NCBI GenBank assembly: GCA_029776995.1
Contig: JAKOTZ010000206.1
Coordinates: 1 to 64,000 of the forward strand
DNA length: 64,000 bases
Source: Candidatus Hydrogenedentota bacterium
Lineage (GTDB): Bacteria > Hydrogenedentota > Hydrogenedentia > Hydrogenedentales > CAITNO01
Reading direction: 5' to 3'
Shown here one piece after another: positions 57,318 to 64,000 of the stretch. The notes below the pieces were generated by a model. It made no database searches. It saw only the letters and a list, made by a program, of their open reading frames with translations, and was not told the DNA's origin. How positions within the stretch are numbered: position 1 is the stretch's first letter; each line of letters starts with the position of its first letter. The position numbers and the translations under genes were made by a program.

Positions 57318-58601
57318 TTATAGCTTTTCTTCAATCTGCTGGATACGGCGGTCCAGAAACTCCAGCAGTTTCTTATGCAGCTGTGGATTGGCCGCGGCCA
57401 CGAGAGACAACTGGTTGCTTTCCGTGCTGTCCAGCATGAGCACGTCGTCAAACCGTTTTCCGTAGGCGTCGGTAACGACACACCCGGCCTCTTCGGCAAT
57501 GAGCAGCGCGGCCGCCAGGTCATACGGGGCCATGCAGACCACCCGGCCGTTTCCCGCGCGCTCGAAGTAGGGCCGGGCTTTATCCGGCATATCCCGGAAA
57601 AATCGGTTGGCGATGTCAACGCAAGCGTCCAGCTGGTTGGTGAGCAGGCGGGTAAGGCTGAAAGCGGTGCTGTTGCACGCGAAAAAGCCGCCCCGCAGGC
57701 TGGACTGTTCCAGCAGTTTGTAAACAGTCGTAAAAATCAGCGAAGGCGGCCGCCCGGGAACCGTCATAGTCCAGCGCATCTGGTCCAGGTTTTGGTTTTC
57801 GGAAAGTTTGGGTCGTCTGGTGTGTCCATCAACCAGGATTTTTACCCCTTTTCCCCGTTCGGCGTAGAAAACCCGGTTCCCCATGATCTCCGCCACGCAG
57901 GCGTTGTCCACATCGGCCATGGTGGGGCGCTCAATTACCCGGGTGGTGGCAATCGAAACGACACAGCCTTCAAAACCGCTTCGGGCCGCCCGGGATCCGT
58001 CAATAGGATCCACGATCAGCAGATATTGTGGTTTTTCGGTGGAGAAGGTGGAATATCCCGCGTCCTCCGAGTAATAGGCCAGAGGCAGCCCGGAGCGGCG
58101 CAGAAAAGCAAGAAGGGTTTTCTCTGCGACCCGATCCAGCGGGAATGTCACATCTCCGCTCTGGGCGATGCCATCCGCTTCAGAGCTTCCCCGCATGTTT
58201 CGGGCGAGCGGCTCAACGACCCCGCGGATTTCTTCGGCCAGTTCCAGCAGGAATTTCTGGGGCAGCGGCGCGACTTTCCGGGCAGCCGACCCGGTGGCGC
58301 GCCTTGCGGATTCGGCCTCATTCACGGTGCTTTTCCGCGGCCGTCCAGGTTTTTTTTCGGTTTTTTCCATGGTCGGGCTTTCTTTTACTTTTACTGCTAT
58401 ACGCGCCTGTTTGGTTCTGCGAACAGGTTCCAGAGATTTTTCCGATGTTTTTTTCGTTTTTTCCAATGTTGTTCGGGCGGCTTTTGGGGCTGCTGTTTTC
58501 TGGTCTTCCTTTTTAACCTTGCCTGGCCGTTTCTGCTGAGGTGTATCCCCCGCCGCGCGGGATCTGGTGCTGCGTGTTTCAGGCTCTTGTTTTCTGGCCA
58601 T
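57318..58601 (-). CDS. Inositol monophosphatase family protein with Lys-rich, AT-hook-like N-terminal extension
   Basis: 'LIVDPIDGSRAARSGFEGCVVSIA' and 'MAPYDLAAALLIAEEAGCVVTDAYG'; N-term Lys/Arg-rich with 'KKPGRPRKS'. Confidence 0.82.
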   Translation of the reverse strand: MARKQEPETRSTRSRAAGDTPQQKRPGKVKKEDQKTAAPKAARTTLEKTKKTSEKSLEPVRRTKQARIAVKVKESPTMEKTEKKPGRPRKSTVNEAESARRATGSAARKVAPLPQKFLLELAEEIRGVVEPLARNMRGSSEADGIAQSGDVTFPLDRVAEKTLLAFLRRSGLPLAYYSEDAGYSTFSTEKPQYLLIVDPIDGSRAARSGFEGCVVSIATTRVIERPTMADVDNACVAEIMGNRVFYAERGKGVKILVDGHTRRPKLSENQNLDQMRWTMTVPGRPPSLIFTTVYKLLEQSSLRGGFFACNSTAFSLTRLLTNQLDACVDIANRFFRDMPDKARPYFERAGNGRVVCMAPYDLAAALLIAEEAGCVVTDAYGKRFDDVLMLDSTESNQLSLVAAANPQLHKKLLEFLDRRIQQIEEKL

Positions 58602-58737
58602 GCCCCGATTCCTTGTTCGCAGTATTCTTATTTCCGGACAGCCCACACCTGTAGACCGCACTATATAATTTACGACATGGCCGCGTGCGGATTCCAACCG
58701 CTACTTCCGGGCGATTGAAAGAGCAGATTTCAGGGGA

Positions 58738-61377
58738 TCAGCCTTGCAACAGCCGTTCTACGGCGCGGGGGGCGGATTTCAGGCACGCATCTATGCCCTC
58801 GATCCGCTTACCGCCGGCCTGTGCCATGTCCGCGCGGCCGCCGCCGCTTCCCTCTACCAGTGGAGCCAGCTCAGCCGCCAGGGCTTTCGCGGAGATCCGT
58901 CCGGTCAGATCTGGGGTCACGCCGATGATCAGCGCGGCTTTTCCTTCGCAGGCGCCGGCCAGTACAATCACGCTTTCCTGCCTCAGTTTATCTTTCAGGC
59001 GGTCCATGGCCGCGCGCATGCTTTTGGCATCCAGGTCGTCCATGCGCACGGCCACGACGCGGACCCCGGATACCACGACAGCGTTCCGTTCTGGATCAGC
59101 GGCCGTGCCGCCGGTAGCGGCCGTCTGTTTCCAGCGCTCCACTTCCCGCTGGAGCTTCCGGATTTCCTCCTGCAGCGCCCGGACCCGGTCCGGGAGTCCA
59201 TCCGGAGCGACACTCAGCGCGCGGGCCGCCTGCTGCAGCCAGCGTTCGTGTTCCTGCACCGCCTCTACGGCTTCGGCGCCGCAAACCGCCTCGATCCGGC
59301 GGACCCCCGCAGAAAGCGCGGATTCACTGAGAATTTTGAACAGGCCGATTACGCCCGTTTGGGATACGTGGCACCCCCCGCACAATTCCAGGCTGATATC
59401 TCCGGTCCGTACCGTTCGCACAATCGGGTCGTACTTTTCGCCGAACAGGGCCATGGCGCCCTCTGCCCGGGCCTCCTCGATCGGCCGCAGTGCCGTGTTC
59501 ACAGGCAGGTCCTCCCGGATCCAGGCGTTCACCAGCCGTTCTATATCTTCGATCCGTTCCTGGCTCAGCCCTTCAAAATGGGTGAAATCAAACCGGAGGC
59601 GGTCCGGTCCCACATATGAACCCGCCTGGTGGACATGTTCTCCCAGCGCCTGGCGCAGGGCCGCCTGCAGCAGATGGGTGGCGGTATGGTGCCGTTCCGT
59701 GCTCCGGCGGCGTTCCGCGTCTACCCGGCCGGTTACGCGGTCGCCTTTCGCCAGCCTGCCCCGGGTGGTCTTGACCTGGTGTACCGTCATTTTCCCGACC
59801 GGCCGGGATACGTACTCAACGAGCGCCTCGCCGGCGGATCCGGCCAGGTTGCCCGTATCGGCCACCTGCCCGCCGGCTTCCGCGTAAAACGGGGTCCGGT
59901 CCAGGATGACCTCTGCCGCTTCACCGGCATCCACGGTGTCTACTTCCTCGCCGTCACGGATAATGGCCAGGATGGTGCCTTCACATTCGAGGGTCTCGTA
60001 CCCCACGAATTCCGTGTCTCCTGTTCGGGCATGGACCGCCCGGTATACCGGCGGCAGTGCGGCCTGGCCGCTGCCCGCCCAGGCTCCGCGTGCCTTCTCG
60101 CGCTGGCGCGCCATGGCGCGTTCGAAACCGTCGCGGTCCACGGTGTATCCCTTTTCCTCCGCCATGTCGGCCGCCAGGTCCAGCGGAAAGCCATATGTAT
60201 CGTGCAGCGTGAACAGGGTATCCCCGGATACCACTTTTTCCCCGGACCGGGCCATTTCATCGAATACGTTCGCGAGCAGTTCCATGCCCCGGGCCAGCGT
60301 TCCGGCGAAACGTTCCTCTTCCAGCCGGATTATCCGGGCAATATGGGTTCGCCCTTCGACCAGTTCGGGATACTGGTGGCCAAAACGGTCTACCACGGCT
60401 TCACTGACCCGGTACAGGAACGGGGCGTCCATACCCAGTTCCCGGCCGAACCGGGCGGCCCGCCGCAGCAAACGCCGGAAAACGTATCCCCGCCCTTCAT
60501 TGCCGGGCAGGATACCGTCAGCCAGCATGAAACTGAGCGCGCGGATGTGATCCGCTATCACCCGGTAAGGGACCGGCCTGGTTTCGTATGGCACACCGGC
60601 TATGGATGCTGTGGCGTCAATCATGGCGTACAGGCCGTCCGTGTCGAAAACGGTCTGTTTTCCCTGCAGCAGCATGGCCATGCGCTCCAGGCCCATACCC
60701 GTGTCGATGCCGCGGTTTTTCAGCGGAGGACGGGATCCATCCGGCTGCTGGTCATACTGGGGAAACACGAGATTCCAGAATTCCAGAAAACGTTCGTGGG
60801 GATCACGGTCCGGCGTAGCTTCCGGATCCACTTCAGCGCCCCGGTCATACAGCAGCTCCGAACAGGGGCCGCAGGCTCCGGTATCTCCGGCCGGTCCCCA
60901 GAAATTATCCTTTGCGCCCATCCGCACGATCCGGGACGGCGAGATGCCCACTTCTTTTTCCCAGATTTCCGCCGCCTCGTCATCTTCCGTGTACACCGTT
61001 ACCCAGACGCGCTCCGCCGGGATCCGCAATACCCGCGTGGTGAATTCCCATCCCCACTGGATCGCTTCGCGCTTGAAATAATCTCCAAAGGAGAAGTTAC
61101 CGAGCATTTCAAAGAAGGTAAGGTGGCGTGAAGTTTTTCCAACTTCGTCCAGGTCGTTGGCCTTGCCGCCGGCCCGGAGGCATTTCTGGGCTGTGGCCGC
61201 CCGGCGGTATGGAACCGGTACCTCGCCTGTGTAATACGGTTTGAACTGAACCATGCCCGCGCTGGTGAACAGCAGGGTCGGGTCATTTTTCGGGACCAGC
61301 CGGTCGCTGCGCTCAATTACATGGTCCCGTTCCCGGAAAAATTCCAGAAAAGCTGAGCGGATTTCATCACTTTTCAC
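58738..61377 (-). CDS. alaS: Alanine--tRNA ligase
   Basis: 'IRSAFLEFFRERDHVIERSD...LLFTSAGMVQFKPYY...LTFFEMLGNFSFGDYFK', 'HHTATHLLQAALRQ', C-terminal 'GGGRADMAQAGG'. Confidence 0.99.
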   Translation of the reverse strand: MKSDEIRSAFLEFFRERDHVIERSDRLVPKNDPTLLFTSAGMVQFKPYYTGEVPVPYRRAATAQKCLRAGGKANDLDEVGKTSRHLTFFEMLGNFSFGDYFKREAIQWGWEFTTRVLRIPAERVWVTVYTEDDEAAEIWEKEVGISPSRIVRMGAKDNFWGPAGDTGACGPCSELLYDRGAEVDPEATPDRDPHERFLEFWNLVFPQYDQQPDGSRPPLKNRGIDTGMGLERMAMLLQGKQTVFDTDGLYAMIDATASIAGVPYETRPVPYRVIADHIRALSFMLADGILPGNEGRGYVFRRLLRRAARFGRELGMDAPFLYRVSEAVVDRFGHQYPELVEGRTHIARIIRLEEERFAGTLARGMELLANVFDEMARSGEKVVSGDTLFTLHDTYGFPLDLAADMAEEKGYTVDRDGFERAMARQREKARGAWAGSGQAALPPVYRAVHARTGDTEFVGYETLECEGTILAIIRDGEEVDTVDAGEAAEVILDRTPFYAEAGGQVADTGNLAGSAGEALVEYVSRPVGKMTVHQVKTTRGRLAKGDRVTGRVDAERRRSTERHHTATHLLQAALRQALGEHVHQAGSYVGPDRLRFDFTHFEGLSQERIEDIERLVNAWIREDLPVNTALRPIEEARAEGAMALFGEKYDPIVRTVRTGDISLELCGGCHVSQTGVIGLFKILSESALSAGVRRIEAVCGAEAVEAVQEHERWLQQAARALSVAPDGLPDRVRALQEEIRKLQREVERWKQTAATGGTAADPERNAVVVSGVRVVAVRMDDLDAKSMRAAMDRLKDKLRQESVIVLAGACEGKAALIIGVTPDLTGRISAKALAAELAPLVEGSGGGRADMAQAGGKRIEGIDACLKSAPRAVERLLQG

Positions 61378-61448
61378 AACAATCCCTTTCAGTGCCGTAT
61401 GGATGCGCGTATAGAGTCCTGTACCACCTGATCATCCGGTGTCCTCAA

Positions 61449-61457
61449 AGTATACCA
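61449..61457 (-). promoter_or_regulatory. Extended -10 element TGGTATACT for alaS
   Basis: Minus-strand TGGTATACT about 72 nt upstream of alaS. Confidence 0.5.
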
Positions 61458-61489
61458 AACCGTTTTGTTTCCGGACAGCGAAGAATGGC

Positions 61490-61519
61490 TTGACAAATTT
61501 GACGGTATTCAAGTACAGT
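61490..61519 (+). promoter_or_regulatory. Promoter candidate (TTGACA-18-TACAGT) for hybrid kinase
   Basis: TTGACA 61490-61495; TACAGT 61514-61519. Confidence 0.5.
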
Positions 61520-61560
61520 TTTATTGGTGACGAGGATCCCGTGGTTTTAGGAGGGTGAGT

Positions 61561-63921
61561 ATGTCTACACCTGTGGCATCTGAGGTGCGGGTGAATAAAA
61601 AGCTGATTCTGGCCGGGTTCGCGCTGGGAGCTTTCTTCGAGATTGTGGCCATTTCTGTCGCGCCGAGATCCTTTCGCGCTCCGTATGATGAGTTTTTCTC
61701 TTTCATATCGTCAGTCTTTGTAGTTGTTACATCGCTGTATTTCACCTACCGGATGACCGACCGGATCTATCTGCTCCCCGTGGCGGCACTCCTGTATTCG
61801 CTGACCAAACTGTTCGATTTCCTGGGGTCCCTTCCCGGGCTGATTTACATTTATCCGATCGGCGATAGCTACGGTGTCAGCAACGTTACCCAGTCGGCCA
61901 TGTTCGTAGTGGCTGCCATGCTGCTGATTTACAGCATGATGCTGTACATCATCGACCTGCGTAAAGCCCAGAACAATCTGCGGGAGAGCAATGCCCAGCT
62001 TGAGGCCGAACGCGCCAGGCTGGTGGAAACCAACCGGGAATTGACGTGGATCCGCGCGATGCTGGAACACGTAATTGAATCGCTCCCGGTAGGGCTCTTC
62101 TGGAAAGACAGCCAGGGTCGTTACCAGGGGTGTAACCGCCGTTATCTGGAGCTGACGGGCGCGGCTATTTCAGATCCTGCCGACATGATCGGAAAGACAG
62201 ACCAGGACGTCCCGGGCATGCTTTACCGCGAATCCAGTTTTGGAAACGGAGCGGTAAACGGCACCTGGCAGGTTCAGACGCCAACGGGTAGCTGGCATGT
62301 GCTGAGGCGGGTGCCCTTAAAAGATGAAGAAAAGAATGACACCGGCGTTCTGGGGGTTGTTGCAGACATCACCAATGAACGGCTTCTTGCAGAGTCTCAG
62401 GCATTGCTGTCCCGGGCCATTGAGCAGGTGGACTCCCTGGTAGCCGTATTCAGCGAACGCGGTACGTTTGTGTATGCCAATCCGGCATTTTGCGCGCTGA
62501 CCGGCCTTGCTGCGGATGGCCTCTACGGGAAACCATTTTCCGTGCTGACCAACGCGCGGCTGCCCGAGGAGAACCTCAACCAGATCCTGCGTGTTGTCAC
62601 GGCCAGCAAATCCTGGAAAGGCCGCCTTATGCTGCGTAACGCACAAAACGCCTTTTCCTGCGTGGATGCCACGGTATCGCCCCTGTGGCGAAGTGACGGA
62701 ACCCTGTCCCACTTCGTGCTGATCGGGCACGACGTGACCCGGGAAGTGATGCTGGAACAGCAGCTGAACCAGGCGCAGCGCCTGGAGGCCATCGGCCGGC
62801 TGGCCGGCGGTATCGCTCACGATTTTAACAACATGCTGCAGGTGGTGGGCGGGTATACCGAACTGATGCGGGCAAAGTTGCCGGCGGATTCAGGTTTCCA
62901 GCACGCGCTGGAGGTGAATGCCCGGGTAATTGACCGGGCCGCGCGCCTGGTGCGGCAGCTGATGCTGTTCGGGCGGCAGGATCAGTCGGATATTACGGAA
63001 CGGTTCAGCCTCAGCAGCACGGTCTCGAATTTTTTGAAACTGCTGCGCAAGGTGATCGGCGAACACATCGAAGTGCGCTTCGAATCACACCTGGTCGATG
63101 ATGTGGTGCTGGGGCAGCCGGAGCAGGTGGAACGGGTGCTGCTGAATCTCTGTGTCAATGCCCGGGACGCCATGCCGGATGGAGGAACCATAGTGATCAA
63201 AACCACCCTTTATGCTCCGGATACGCTTCCGGTGGAATGGCCGGAGGGGTTGCGCGCGGAGTCTTATTACTGTCTCGAAGTGGCCGATACCGGAACAGGT
63301 ATCGAACCGGCGCTGCTGGAACATATTTTTGATCCCTTCTTTACAACCAAAGAAGCCGGTAAAGGGACGGGTCTGGGCCTCTCGGTGGCCTACAGCGTGA
63401 TGCGCCAGCACCAGGGAGCCATAACCGTAAAAAGCGAGTTAAACCAGGGAACCACGTTCTATCTGCTCTTCCCTCCGTATACCGGAACGGAGGAGAATGC
63501 TGATGAAATCAAACAGGAGGGCAGTGCTGCCGATCTGCCCGGAGGCAGTGAGCGGATCCTGCTCGTGGACGACGAATCACATATACGAGAACTGTGCGCG
63601 CAGATTCTGCGCGAGCGTGGGTATACGGTAGTGGAAGCAGTGGACGGGGAAGACGGCTGGCGGCTGTTCAGCGCGGAACCTCGGGGATTTGACCTGGTGA
63701 TTACGGACGTGGTTATGCCCCGACTGAACGGCATTATGCTGCGCGGCAGAATACATCGGGAGCGGCCGGAGGTGCCCGTAATTCTCTGCTCGGGCTACAC
63801 GCCCGATGTGGTTGGGCAGATGCTTACCCCTGAGGATTCAGCCTCCCTGCTGCGCAAGCCCTATACCATCGCTTCGCTGTTGCGTCGGGTCCGCGCCGAA
63901 CTGGATGGGGCCATGCGCTGA
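61561..63921 (+). CDS. Hybrid sensor histidine kinase: multi-TM N-terminus, PAS domains, HisKA, HATPase_c, C-terminal receiver
   Basis: '[26 protein letters not shown]', '[33 protein letters not shown]', REC '[14 protein letters not shown]...[15 protein letters not shown]'. Confidence 0.93.
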   Translation: MSTPVASEVRVNKKLILAGFALGAFFEIVAISVAPRSFRAPYDEFFSFISSVFVVVTSLYFTYRMTDRIYLLPVAALLYSLTKLFDFLGSLPGLIYIYPIGDSYGVSNVTQSAMFVVAAMLLIYSMMLYIIDLRKAQNNLRESNAQLEAERARLVETNRELTWIRAMLEHVIESLPVGLFWKDSQGRYQGCNRRYLELTGAAISDPADMIGKTDQDVPGMLYRESSFGNGAVNGTWQVQTPTGSWHVLRRVPLKDEEKNDTGVLGVVADITNERLLAESQALLSRAIEQVDSLVAVFSERGTFVYANPAFCALTGLAADGLYGKPFSVLTNARLPEENLNQILRVVTASKSWKGRLMLRNAQNAFSCVDATVSPLWRSDGTLSHFVLIGHDVTREVMLEQQLNQAQRLEAIGRLAGGIAHDFNNMLQVVGGYTELMRAKLPADSGFQHALEVNARVIDRAARLVRQLMLFGRQDQSDITERFSLSSTVSNFLKLLRKVIGEHIEVRFESHLVDDVVLGQPEQVERVLLNLCVNARDAMPDGGTIVIKTTLYAPDTLPVEWPEGLRAESYYCLEVADTGTGIEPALLEHIFDPFFTTKEAGKGTGLGLSVAYSVMRQHQGAITVKSELNQGTTFYLLFPPYTGTEENADEIKQEGSAADLPGGSERILLVDDESHIRELCAQILRERGYTVVEAVDGEDGWRLFSAEPRGFDLVITDVVMPRLNGIMLRGRIHRERPEVPVILCSGYTPDVVGQMLTPEDSASLLRKPYTIASLLRRVRAELDGAMR

Positions 63922-63981
63922 GCCTTATTCCAGTAAACGTTTTCTTAACCTCACACAGACTTACAGGTAAATCCCAGAATA

Positions 63982-63990
63982 TGTTATAAT
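63982..63990 (+). promoter_or_regulatory. Extended -10 element TGTTATAAT at window edge
   Basis: TGTTATAAT; presumed to serve a gene beyond the window. Confidence 0.4.
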
Positions 63991-64000
63991 TAGGTAACAA

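Noticed and set aside
57375-58718. 447-aa plus-strand ORF with Phe-rich tail
   Set aside because: Antisense image of the Lys-rich (AAA/AAG) N-terminus of the phosphatase gene.
59629-61131. 500-aa plus-strand ORF over alaS
   Set aside because: Shadow of alaS.

Overview
64-kb, high-GC, gene-dense bacterial chromosomal window. It is mostly housekeeping: rpoB-rpoC, eno, rpsT, alaS, a sufBCDSU-type operon, dprA, ccsA/resB-like cytochrome c biogenesis genes, and peptidoglycan-recycling genes (a kinase-MurQ fusion and anmK). No rRNA, tRNA, CRISPR array, prophage or transposase was recognised. Gene content (Trm112-like protein next to anmK, CcsA/ResB, SufBCDSU, PA-like lipid A accessory genes) hints at a PVC/FCB-like or candidate-phylum lineage, but I cannot assign taxonomy. 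The parts most worth a second look are: (1) a 39.8-46.4 kb translationally coupled envelope-protease-like operon: secreted TPR protein with a CHAT-like domain lacking the His/Cys dyad, release-factor-like GGQ protein, lipoprotein HtrA, second HtrA paralogue whose catalytic Ser is lost, and a lipoprotein; (2) a small sigma-70 region-4-like regulator at 49.8 kb whose start codon lies in a perfect 16-bp inverted repeat and whose leader carries six copies of CTGTCC/GGACAG, three of them spaced 21-22 bp; (3) a coupled histidine kinase / REC-HDOD / REC-degenerate-HD-GYP cassette; (4) a PIG-L deacetylase split by one base at a T9 tract; (5) a terminator-like hairpin in the rpsT leader; (6) a recurrent extended -10 promoter motif (TGnTAnnnT) that includes a back-to-back divergent pair. 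All product calls come from motif reading by eye, without database searches.
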